From positions 186,001-250,000 of the forward strand of contig JAAFHY010000001.1 of the NCBI GenBank assembly GCA_013298505.1: a stretch of DNA of 64,000 bases. The letters run 5' to 3'. The position numbers were made by a program, and so were the translations under genes. The notes under the pieces are model-generated. The model was not told where the DNA came from and ran no database searches. It saw only the letters and a program-made list of their open reading frames with translations. Below are positions 1 to 7,547 of the stretch, piece by piece (position 1 is the stretch's first letter; every line of letters starts with the position of its first letter). Source of the stretch: Cytophagales bacterium. Its GTDB lineage: Bacteria; Bacteroidota; Bacteroidia; Cytophagales; Cyclobacteriaceae.

Positions 1-1839
1 AAAATAGATCAAAGCCTAAAAAAAGCCAAAGACCTTAAAGAGTCGATCGACCAAGCGCAAGAAAAGCTAAAGGGCAAGCAAAATTTAGATTGGCAAGACA
101 AAAAAATGCTTGAGCAGCTCATCGAACAAAAAGAGAAATTAGACAATGCCATCAAAGACCTTCAAAAAGAAAACAACCTACTCGAACAAAAGAAAGAAAC
201 CTTCTCGGAAGAGAGCGAACGCATAAAGGAAAAATCTAAGCAGATTCAAAAAATCATGAACGAGCTGCTCGATGAAGAAACCAAAAAACTATTTCAAGAA
301 TTAGAAAAGTTATTGAAAGAAAATGCCGACCCATCGCAAATGCAAAAGTTGCTCGATAAGATGGATCGCAAAGAAATCAATATGGAAAAAGAATTGGAGA
401 GAACCCTCGAACTATTCAAGCAACTTCAATATGATTATAAACTAGAGCAAGCGATTGACGAGCTAAAGCAACAAACCGAAAAACAAGAAAATCTATTAGA
501 GAAAACCCAAGAAGCAGCTGGAGAAAAACCCGAAAAACAAGAAGGGAAGAATCAAGATAAAACTGGCGATAAGCAGAGTGAAAACAGCGATGGCCAAAAA
601 GAAAAGCCTAGCACAGAAGAGTTGGCCCAAGAGCAAGATGACCTGCAAAAGAAGAACGAAGAGTTTAAAAAAACCTTAGACGAGCTAGAGAAAATGGGCG
701 AAGAGTTAGACTCCCCGCAAGACACACCGAGCAATCAGCAAATGCAAGAGCTTGACGATGCACAAGAGCAGAGCAAAGAGCAATTGAAGCAAGGGAAACC
801 CAAGAAATCGGCTGAGCAGCAAAAAAAGGCCGTAAAACAAATGCAGCAAATGCAACAAAAACTAGAAGGCATGCAAAGTTCTATGGAGATGGAAATGGAC
901 ATGGCCAATTTAGAAACCCTCCGCCAAATACTTCACGGCCTTATCAAGTTATCGTACGATGAAGAAACGTTGATGAAAGAGTTTAATCAAGTTCAACAGA
1001 CCGATCCTCGGTACGTAACACTTTCGCAGCAGCAATTAAAAGTAAAAGATGACGCTAAAGTATTGGAAGACAGCTTATTATCTCTTTCAAAGAAAGATCC
1101 CTTTCTCGGTTCAATTGTTACCAAAGAAGTGGGCGAGTTAAACGATCATTTAGATAAAGCTTCTTTAAATGTAAAAGAGCGGAAGAAAGGAAACGCCAGT
1201 TCTGAAATGCAATTTTCCATGACCAGTATAAACAACTTGGCACTTATGTTAAACGATCATTTTAATATGATGATGGACATGATGAAAAATGCCAAGCCCG
1301 GAGGCAAGGGAAAGAAAAAGGGAAGCCAAAAGCAACCCAACCTCGGAAAATTGCAGCAACAGCTAAACCAGCAAATGCAAGAATTAAAAAATGGTAACAA
1401 GAGCGGCCGCCAGCTTTCGGAAGAGTTTGCTAAAATGGCTGCCGAACAAGAACGCATCAGACGCGCGCTGCAAGAAATGCAAGAGAAGCTAAAGCAAGAA
1501 GGAGGGAAAATACCCGGTGGAGATTTGCCAGGGAAAATGGAACAAACAGAAATGGATTTAGTTAATAAGCAGATTACTGAACAAACCATAAAAAGACAAA
1601 ATGAAATAATTACCCGCTTACTCGAAGCTGAGAAATCAATGCGCGAACAAAACCAAGATCAGGAGCGAAGAGGAGAAACCGCAAAAGATTATACCCAAGA
1701 AATGCCAAAGGCTTTTGAAGAATACTTACGATTAAAAGAAAAAGAAGTAGAATTGTTGAAAACGATACCTCCAAGGTTATTTCCCTATTACAAAAAAGAG
1801 GTAAGCGAATATTTTAAACGAATAGGGACTAAAGATTAA
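1..1839 (+). CDS. DUF4175-type protein, C-terminal coiled-coil part (5' truncated)
   Basis: The frame is open from base 1, so the gene begins upstream; 612 residues and the TAA stop are visible. The sequence is extremely rich in Gln, Lys and Glu with long heptad-like stretches, which predicts extended coiled coils, plus Met/Gln-rich patches and a basic Gly/Lys linker at about residues 430-440. Large Bacteroidota DUF4175 proteins have N-terminal membrane helices followed by a tail of this kind, and they precede the same ATPase-ybeY-mnmG genes. The family assignment rests on that context and composition, because the membrane part is outside the window. The function is unknown. The next gene follows after 19 bp, which suggests one transcript. 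Confidence 0.7.
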   Translation, partial: KIDQSLKKAKDLKESIDQAQEKLKGKQNLDWQDKKMLEQLIEQKEKLDNAIKDLQKENNLLEQKKETFSEESERIKEKSKQIQKIMNELLDEETKKLFQELEKLLKENADPSQMQKLLDKMDRKEINMEKELERTLELFKQLQYDYKLEQAIDELKQQTEKQENLLEKTQEAAGEKPEKQEGKNQDKTGDKQSENSDGQKEKPSTEELAQEQDDLQKKNEEFKKTLDELEKMGEELDSPQDTPSNQQMQELDDAQEQSKEQLKQGKPKKSAEQQKKAVKQMQQMQQKLEGMQSSMEMEMDMANLETLRQILHGLIKLSYDEETLMKEFNQVQQTDPRYVTLSQQQLKVKDDAKVLEDSLLSLSKKDPFLGSIVTKEVGELNDHLDKASLNVKERKKGNASSEMQFSMTSINNLALMLNDHFNMMMDMMKNAKPGGKGKKKGSQKQPNLGKLQQQLNQQMQELKNGNKSGRQLSEEFAKMAAEQERIRRALQEMQEKLKQEGGKIPGGDLPGKMEQTEMDLVNKQITEQTIKRQNEIITRLLEAEKSMREQNQDQERRGETAKDYTQEMPKAFEEYLRLKEKEVELLKTIPPRLFPYYKKEVSEYFKRIGTKD

Positions 1840-1858
1840 AAATAGAAGTGGCTTGAGC

Positions 1859-2260
1859 ATGAATAAGATCCGCATCGAAATACCATCCTTAACCGAGAAC
1901 ATAAGGATGATAGAGAGTTTCATCGACAACGCTAAAGAGAAGTACCATCTCAACGATGATATCTATGGCAACATTATGATTGCCGTTACCGAAGCGGTTA
2001 TCAACGCGATCAAACACGGAAACCACAACGATTCGTCAAAAAATGTAGCCCTGTCACTTTCATTCAACGATAGCGTGATAAAATTTAGAGTTGAAGATGA
2101 AGGACAAGGGTTTGAGTACGACAAGCTACCCGACCCTACCGCGCCAGAGAATATTGATAAGCCTGGCGGAAGGGGCATATTTCTTATGAAGCACCTAGCA
2201 GATGAGGTAAGCTTCGCAGAAAAGGGGAGGATTGTGGATCTTAGCTTTTATATGAATTAG
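1859..2260 (+). CDS. RsbW/SpoIIAB-like ATP-binding protein (HATPase_c)
   Basis: A 133-residue stand-alone GHKL ATPase domain. The N-box is EAVINAIKHGN (about residues 46-56), the G1 box is DEGQGF and the G2 box is GGRGIFLMK. Free-standing domains of this size are anti-sigma factor/serine kinases of the RsbW type. There is no receiver, HAMP or dimerisation domain, so it is not a full histidine kinase. I chose ATG 1859 over an in-frame TTG at 1853. It lies 19 bp after the DUF4175 gene and 2 bp before ybeY, so it belongs to that operon. No anti-anti-sigma partner is next to it, so its target cannot be named. Confidence 0.8.
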   Translation: MNKIRIEIPSLTENIRMIESFIDNAKEKYHLNDDIYGNIMIAVTEAVINAIKHGNHNDSSKNVALSLSFNDSVIKFRVEDEGQGFEYDKLPDPTAPENIDKPGGRGIFLMKHLADEVSFAEKGRIVDLSFYMN

Positions 2261-2262
2261 CA

Positions 2263-2682
2263 ATGCCTTCAATCCAGTTTTTCAATGACGGGATTGTGTT
2301 CTCTATCAAAAACCAACGAAAAAAAGCAAACTGGATTAAACTGGTTGCCGCCAAGCACAAGTTTGATGTAAAAGAACTTGTTTATGTTTTCTCCACCGAC
2401 AGCAATCTTCTTGGGCTTAATAAAGAATACCTAAGCCACCACACCTTCACCGACATCATCACTTTTGATCTCTCCACCGAAAAGAAGCGAATAGAAGGTG
2501 AAATTTACATTAGCATAGAAAGAGTAAAAGAAAACGCTGATGCCTTTGGTGTTTCCTTTCAGGATGAGTTGGATCGTGTAATGATCCACGGTGTGCTTCA
2601 CTTAATGGGATATAAAGACAAGAGTGCCTCTCAAAAAAGCCTGATGCGCAAAAAAGAAGATGCTTGCCTATCTTTGCGTTGA
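2263..2682 (+). CDS. ybeY: Endoribonuclease YbeY, rRNA maturation factor
   Basis: A 139-residue protein of the UPF0054/YbeY family, a zinc-dependent RNase involved in 16S rRNA 3'-end maturation and ribosome quality control. The signature HGVLHLMGYKD is near the C-terminus. The first two zinc-binding histidines are present, but the third ligand position, His in the E. coli HGxLHLxGyDH motif, is Asp here. TFTDIITF upstream matches the conserved core of the family. It starts 2 bp after the stop of the ATPase gene, so it is almost certainly co-transcribed with it. Confidence 0.93.
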   Translation: MPSIQFFNDGIVFSIKNQRKKANWIKLVAAKHKFDVKELVYVFSTDSNLLGLNKEYLSHHTFTDIITFDLSTEKKRIEGEIYISIERVKENADAFGVSFQDELDRVMIHGVLHLMGYKDKSASQKSLMRKKEDACLSLR

Positions 2683-2756
2683 TACGTTTTCGGAGGGGGC
2701 AATCTTCAGAGGAATTGAGAAAGTTAGACTACAACACTGTTGTTTTAGATCGAAGG

Positions 2757-2770
2757 GTTTCACGTGGAAC
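2757..2770. promoter_or_regulatory. parS-like centromere site 1
   Basis: GTTTCACGTGGAAC, an almost perfect dyad around CACGTG that differs from the widely conserved ParB site core GTTTCACGTGAAAC at one base (G for A). It lies in the 279-bp gap between ybeY and mnmG. parS sites cluster around the replication origin in most bacteria, and mnmG (gidA) is a classic origin neighbour. The site assignment is from sequence identity; binding is inferred. Confidence 0.75.
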
Positions 2771-2876
2771 GTTGAGGGGCCTTAGATGAAGATTGTAAGT
2801 CTCAAGAAGCCAACTACGGTATTAAAGTTTCGGTAGTGGTTTGATCCAGTTAGGCGGAAACAAATATGACTAAAAC

Positions 2877-2890
2877 GTTTCACGTGGAAC
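2877..2890. promoter_or_regulatory. parS-like centromere site 2
   Basis: A second identical copy of GTTTCACGTGGAAC, in the same orientation and exactly 120 bp from the first. It lies 71 bp upstream of the mnmG ATG. None of the other CACGTG hexamers I noticed in the window carries the flanking GTTT/GAAC bases, so the pair is specific to this gap. Confidence 0.75.
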
Positions 2891-2961
2891 GAAATTGGAA
2901 AGTATAAAAGCGATCTCTAAGGCTCATGGCGAGAATAGGCTGATTGCAAGAACAAAAAGAT

Positions 2962-4824
2962 ATGTTTCAAAAGTACGATGTGATTGTTGTGGGGGCAGGG
3001 CATGCAGGCTGTGAGGCTGCTGCGGCTGCGGCTAATATGGGGTCTAAAGTACTGCTAGTAACCATGAACATGAACACCATTGCCCAAATGTCTTGCAATC
3101 CGGCTATGGGTGGTGTAGCGAAAGGTCAAATTGTTAGAGAGATCGATGCAATGGGGGGATTCTCAGGAATCGTATCAGACAAATCAATGATCCAGTTCAG
3201 GATGCTCAATCTATCGAAAGGACCTGCGATGTGGAGCCCAAGAACACAAAACGATAGAATGCTATTTGCCGAAGAATGGCGATTAGCATTAGAGTCGATG
3301 CCAAACGTAGATTTCTGGCAAGAGATGGTAAGCGGACTGTTAGTAAAAGACAATAGGGTAGTAGGCGTACGAACGGCATTAGGAATTGAAGTAAAAGCAA
3401 AGGCTGTTGTGCTCACCAATGGCACATTCCTGAACGGAAAGATTCACATTGGCGAAAAGAACTTCGGTGGTGGCCGCACGGCAGAAAAAGCAGCAACTGG
3501 AATAACAGAGCAATTAATCGAACTAGGGTTTGAGGCAGGGCGAATGAAAACAGGAACCCCGCCTAGGATTGACGGCAGGTCGCTCAACTACAAATTAATG
3601 GAAGAGCAACCTGGCGATGAGATACCTGGCAAGTTCTCTTACACCGATACCAAGCCCCTACAAAAGCAACGAAGCTGCTGGATTACCTACACCAACGAAG
3701 CTGTTCATAAAGAATTAGAAAAAGGGTTTGATCGTTCGCCCATGTTTCAAGGGAGAATAAAGGGATTGGGACCACGCTACTGCCCATCTATTGAAGATAA
3801 GATAAATCGTTTTGCGGAAAGAGATCGCCATCAAATTTTCGTAGAACCGGAAGGTTGGAAAACAGTCGAGATCTACGTAAACGGTTTCTCAACTTCCTTG
3901 CCTGAAGAGATTCAGTACAGCGCCATTACAAAAATACCTGGTTTTGAAAACGCAAAAATGTTTAGGCCCGGATATGCGATTGAGTACGACTATTTTCCTC
4001 CAACACAACTCAAAACAAGTTTAGAGACTCAACTAATTGATAATCTGTATTTTGCAGGTCAAATCAATGGAACTACTGGCTATGAAGAAGCGGCCTGTCA
4101 GGGATTGATGGCGGGAATAAATGCACACAACAAAGTGAATGAAAAAGAGCCACTCATTCTCAAACGCTCTGAGGCTTACATTGGGGTGTTGATCGATGAC
4201 CTTGTTAACAAGGGCACACAAGAACCCTATCGGATGTTTACATCACGGGCAGAGTATAGAATATTGCTCCGACAAGATAATGCCGATTTGAGGTTAACCG
4301 AAATAGGCCATAAGCTAGGCCTTGCCTCGGACGAACGACTAGAAACTTTGTTGAAGAAGAAAGACAAGATAGAAAAGCTGACCATCGAACTGAAGCAACT
4401 GAAAACAGAACCCGCTATTGCAAACCAACAATTAGGAGAACTAAATACTGCGCTGCTATCAGAAAAAGTTTCAGTTGAAAGTCTTTTGAAAAGACCACAG
4501 TTGGGAATGACAGAATTGAAAACTTTGGATCCAGCCATCAGATCGATACTAAGCAACTTCGATGACGAAATTTTGCAACAAGTAGAAATTGCAACCAAAT
4601 ACCAAAGCTATATTGATAGAGAACAAAAACTTGCCGAAAAAATTGAAGGGCTAGAAGATTACAAAATAAGATCTGATTTTGACTATGACAGAGTGAAAGC
4701 GCTATCGTCTGAGGCAAGAGAAAAGCTAAAGAAAATCAAACCAGAAACCATTGGCCAGCTAACAAGAATAAGTGGCGTGTCGCCAGCTGATGTATCGGTA
4801 TTAACTGTCTATATGGGAAAGTAA
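2962..4824 (+). CDS. mnmG: tRNA uridine-5-carboxymethylaminomethyl modification enzyme MnmG (GidA)
   Basis: About 620 residues, the usual MnmG length. With MnmE, this FAD protein installs the carboxymethylaminomethyl group on wobble U34 of tRNAs reading NNA/NNG codons. Visible motifs are the N-terminal dinucleotide-binding GAGHAGCEAA, the family block NPAMGGVAKGQ, GTFLNGKIHIG, and the MFTSRAEYR block before the helical C-terminal domain. I start at ATG 2962 (MFQKYD) because homologues begin there; an in-frame TTG at 2944 would add six residues. Its stop overlaps the next ATG by one base. Two parS-like sites lie immediately upstream. Confidence 0.97.
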   Translation: MFQKYDVIVVGAGHAGCEAAAAAANMGSKVLLVTMNMNTIAQMSCNPAMGGVAKGQIVREIDAMGGFSGIVSDKSMIQFRMLNLSKGPAMWSPRTQNDRMLFAEEWRLALESMPNVDFWQEMVSGLLVKDNRVVGVRTALGIEVKAKAVVLTNGTFLNGKIHIGEKNFGGGRTAEKAATGITEQLIELGFEAGRMKTGTPPRIDGRSLNYKLMEEQPGDEIPGKFSYTDTKPLQKQRSCWITYTNEAVHKELEKGFDRSPMFQGRIKGLGPRYCPSIEDKINRFAERDRHQIFVEPEGWKTVEIYVNGFSTSLPEEIQYSAITKIPGFENAKMFRPGYAIEYDYFPPTQLKTSLETQLIDNLYFAGQINGTTGYEEAACQGLMAGINAHNKVNEKEPLILKRSEAYIGVLIDDLVNKGTQEPYRMFTSRAEYRILLRQDNADLRLTEIGHKLGLASDERLETLLKKKDKIEKLTIELKQLKTEPAIANQQLGELNTALLSEKVSVESLLKRPQLGMTELKTLDPAIRSILSNFDDEILQQVEIATKYQSYIDREQKLAEKIEGLEDYKIRSDFDYDRVKALSSEAREKLKKIKPETIGQLTRISGVSPADVSVLTVYMGK

Positions 4825-5711
4825 TGATGCTGGAAAAAATCTCTAACTGTCCTCTCTGTAATTCTACCGAACTCGAGCTGCACCTAACAGCGACTGATTA
4901 CACCACAACCCTAGAATTATTCAATATTGAAAAGTGCACTAGCTGTGGTTTTGTTTTCACCAATCCGCGGCCTACTTCAAGTGCTATTGGCAATTACTAT
5001 CAATCCGACAATTATATCTCACACACCGATGGCGGTACGGGGCTGTTAGACAAAATATATCTGATCGCCAGAAAATTTGCATTAAACTGGAAATACAATC
5101 TGCTTAAGGCTAAACACACTACAGGCAATTTGTTTGATGTAGGTTGCGGCACAGGAGAATTTATTAGCCACATGAAATCGAAGGGATGGAAAGTAACGGG
5201 TATGGAACCATCGGCTGCAGCCAGAGAAAAGGCAACGTTAAAAATACAACAGAATGTACACGCTAATCTGGACGAGATAACACAACAATTTGATGTAATC
5301 ACTCTATGGCATGTGATTGAACACATCCATCTTCTAAACGAAACTGTCTTAAAATTAAAATCGCTGCTAAAGCCGACTGGCACAATTTTTATTGCCGTAC
5401 CGAATCACGAATCGCCAGACGCTAAAACATACAGGCAACATTGGGCGGGCTATGATGTGCCAAGGCATCTTTGGCATTTTTCAAAAACTACTATGGAAAA
5501 ACTAATGGTAGATAACGGACTAAAAATTGATACGATTATTCCCATGAAACTAGATGCCTATTATGTAAGCCTGCTAAGCGAAAAATACAAAAACAAACGG
5601 CAAAACATAATAACAAGAATTATAAAAGCAACAGCCTCTGGATTCATATCAAACTTGAAAGCAAAAAGGGCGATGAACTATTCAAGCCTTATCTACATCA
5701 TCAAAAAATGA
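4824..5711 (+). CDS. Zinc-ribbon class I SAM methyltransferase
   Basis: 295 residues. An N-terminal zinc-ribbon-like knuckle has CPLC (Cys9, Cys12) and CTSC (Cys38, Cys41), followed by FTNPRP. A Rossmann SAM domain follows with motif I DVGCGTGEF (around residue 105) and the HVIEH motif typical of the Methyltransf_23/13 group. The substrate is unknown; relatives often act on sugars or small metabolites. Its ATG overlaps the mnmG stop (ATG at 4824; a second ATG at 4827 is equally possible), and its TGA overlaps the start of the next gene, so translation is coupled. A paralogue with the same architecture lies at 15611-16522. Confidence 0.82.
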   Translation: MMLEKISNCPLCNSTELELHLTATDYTTTLELFNIEKCTSCGFVFTNPRPTSSAIGNYYQSDNYISHTDGGTGLLDKIYLIARKFALNWKYNLLKAKHTTGNLFDVGCGTGEFISHMKSKGWKVTGMEPSAAAREKATLKIQQNVHANLDEITQQFDVITLWHVIEHIHLLNETVLKLKSLLKPTGTIFIAVPNHESPDAKTYRQHWAGYDVPRHLWHFSKTTMEKLMVDNGLKIDTIIPMKLDAYYVSLLSEKYKNKRQNIITRIIKATASGFISNLKAKRAMNYSSLIYIIKK

Positions 5712-7312
5712 AATACATCTGGGCAGCTATTCTACTAATTGGGTTTTCGCATTGCGCAAATCAAACCTCGCCAGGCGGTGGCCCACAGGACAAAAAACCT
5801 CCCGAGCTGGTAAACTCAAACCCTAAAAACAATCAAAAGAACTTTAAGGGAAAAGCCATCGAACTTACCTTCGATGAATATGTAGAACTTAAAAACGCCA
5901 ATGAAGAAATTCTAATTAGCCCCTCGATAGGAAAAGATTTAAAGATTGCAGCAAAGAAGAAAAAAGTCACCCTAACACCCAAAGAAAATTGGAAAGAGAA
6001 CACCACTTACAGCGTTAACTTTAGAGAGGCTGTACAAGACATCACCGAGAAAACACCAACCACAAATCTTAGAATAGCATTTAGCACGGGCGAAACAATT
6101 GATTCATTGCAGATTAACGGCAATGTATTTGAAGTGTTTAAAAATGAAATCCCTGAAAAGATTACAGTAGCACTGTATTCAGCGGATAGTTTTAACATAT
6201 TCAAGCACCAGCCCACCTATTTTACCAAAGCCACTAAAACCGGAAAGTTTTCTATTCAAAACCTGAAACAAGGTGAATACTATATCTACGCATTTGAAGA
6301 TCGAAATAAAAATTTAGTCGTAGAAAGCAAATCTGAGAAATTTGGATTCTTGGCAAAACCAATCATACTACCAATTAAAGACAGCGTAATAATACCATTA
6401 ATAAGAGTAGATACTAGACCGATAAAAGTAACGAGCCTCAGGCCATCTCAAAAGATTACAACACTAAGACTGAATAAAGCTGTTACAAGTATAAAGGTAA
6501 CTCCCTATGATAAATCAAACTATTTAATCTACTACGGAGCCAAGCAAGATGAGGTTATCTTTCTCAATAGAAGTGAAGAACAGTCTAGAGATTCAACCTT
6601 AATAGACTTAGAACTGAGCGATAGCCTAAATGTTAAAAGAGATACATCAGTATACTTGAAGTTCAATACAACCAAAGTACCAGCCGAAAAATTTCGAAAC
6701 TCGCTTGGCAAAAGCAACTATGACATCGTGACCAAAAAAGTCACATCGACAGTCCAATTCAATAAACCGCTTAAGAGCATTAACTTCGACAGCATTTATT
6801 TACAAATTGATTCCACCACATTTGAAAACATTAAAGCAAACGATCTAGTCTACGACTCGTTACATAATCATCTTACTATCTCGAAACAATTTGAAACTAA
6901 AGCAGAGAACCCAACACTTATTTTTGGAAAGGGAGCATTTGTATCGGTCGAGAAAGATTCATCTCAAGCAAAAACAGAAGGCATAAAACTATTTAAGGCA
7001 GATGAGCTCGGATCGTTAAGTATAAGAATACTGTCAAAAGAAGCAGCTTATATAATCGAACTAATAAACGGCTCGAGAGAAATTGTCGCAACTCTTTCCA
7101 ATCCAAAAGAACATTTATTTAAAAATCTACAACCAGACCAATATAGCATTCGCATAACAATAGACAAGAATAAGAATGGCAAATGGGACTGCGGTAACTT
7201 CTATCAAAAAGAAGAACCAGAGCGTGTCATTCAATATAAAACGTTCGATGGTAAAACTTCAACGCCAATACGTGCAAACTGGGAAGTAGGACCGTTAGAA
7301 ATTAAATTTTGA
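5708..7312 (+). CDS. Ig-like (Big_5) domain lipoprotein
   Basis: 534 residues with a lipoprotein signal peptide ending at GFSHC, so it is probably anchored in the outer membrane. The stretch after the lipobox, with GGGPQDKKPP and a following NPKNNQ segment, matches a common Bacteroidota family with one N-terminal Big_5 Ig-like domain (about residues 30-125). The rest is beta-rich and of unknown function; near the C-terminus are two short DxNxNG-like turns. The start ATG overlaps the methyltransferase stop (ATGA). The gene is A-rich in the third codon position compared with genes further right. Confidence 0.75.
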   Translation: MKYIWAAILLIGFSHCANQTSPGGGPQDKKPPELVNSNPKNNQKNFKGKAIELTFDEYVELKNANEEILISPSIGKDLKIAAKKKKVTLTPKENWKENTTYSVNFREAVQDITEKTPTTNLRIAFSTGETIDSLQINGNVFEVFKNEIPEKITVALYSADSFNIFKHQPTYFTKATKTGKFSIQNLKQGEYYIYAFEDRNKNLVVESKSEKFGFLAKPIILPIKDSVIIPLIRVDTRPIKVTSLRPSQKITTLRLNKAVTSIKVTPYDKSNYLIYYGAKQDEVIFLNRSEEQSRDSTLIDLELSDSLNVKRDTSVYLKFNTTKVPAEKFRNSLGKSNYDIVTKKVTSTVQFNKPLKSINFDSIYLQIDSTTFENIKANDLVYDSLHNHLTISKQFETKAENPTLIFGKGAFVSVEKDSSQAKTEGIKLFKADELGSLSIRILSKEAAYIIELINGSREIVATLSNPKEHLFKNLQPDQYSIRITIDKNKNGKWDCGNFYQKEEPERVIQYKTFDGKTSTPIRANWEVGPLEIKF

Positions 7313-7547
7313 GTAGAATTAATGTGGACAACCTAAAAACAATGAACATTACTAAGGATAATCGAAGAGTTGATTACTCTATTGTAGACAACTTCATAAA
7401 ATTAGACAAAGAGCACAAGGATTAGCCAACGTTAACAAAGTTATAAACAATCCACATTTTTTCGTGAAATTGATCTTTAAAGAAATAAATCCAAAAGTAT
7501 AATCCAGAAACAAGCAACAACGCTGTTGAGAAACGAGTTATCAACAA
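7313..7547. other. AT-rich gap with DnaA-box-like sites (candidate oriC)
   Basis: This 235-bp gap has several words close to the DnaA box TTATNCACA: TGTGGACAA at 7323-7331 (TTGTCCACA on the minus strand), TGTAGACAA at 7383-7391, TTATAAACA at 7441-7449 and TTATCAACA at 7538-7546, each one mismatch away. The stretch after 7450 is strongly AT-rich. With parS-like sites and mnmG 2.5-4.5 kb to the left, an origin is plausible. This is inference; the gap may instead just hold the promoter of the next gene. A 27-codon ORF at 7342-7425 is not supported. Confidence 0.35.

Noticed and set aside
1257-1589. Long Cys/Ser-rich open frame on the minus strand
   Set aside because: It is the antisense of the Gln/Lys-rich DUF4175 coding sequence, whose biased codons keep other frames open.
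7342-7425. 27-codon ORF in the DnaA-box-like gap
   Set aside because: Too short, no recognisable motif, and no clear ribosome binding or promoter signal of its own.
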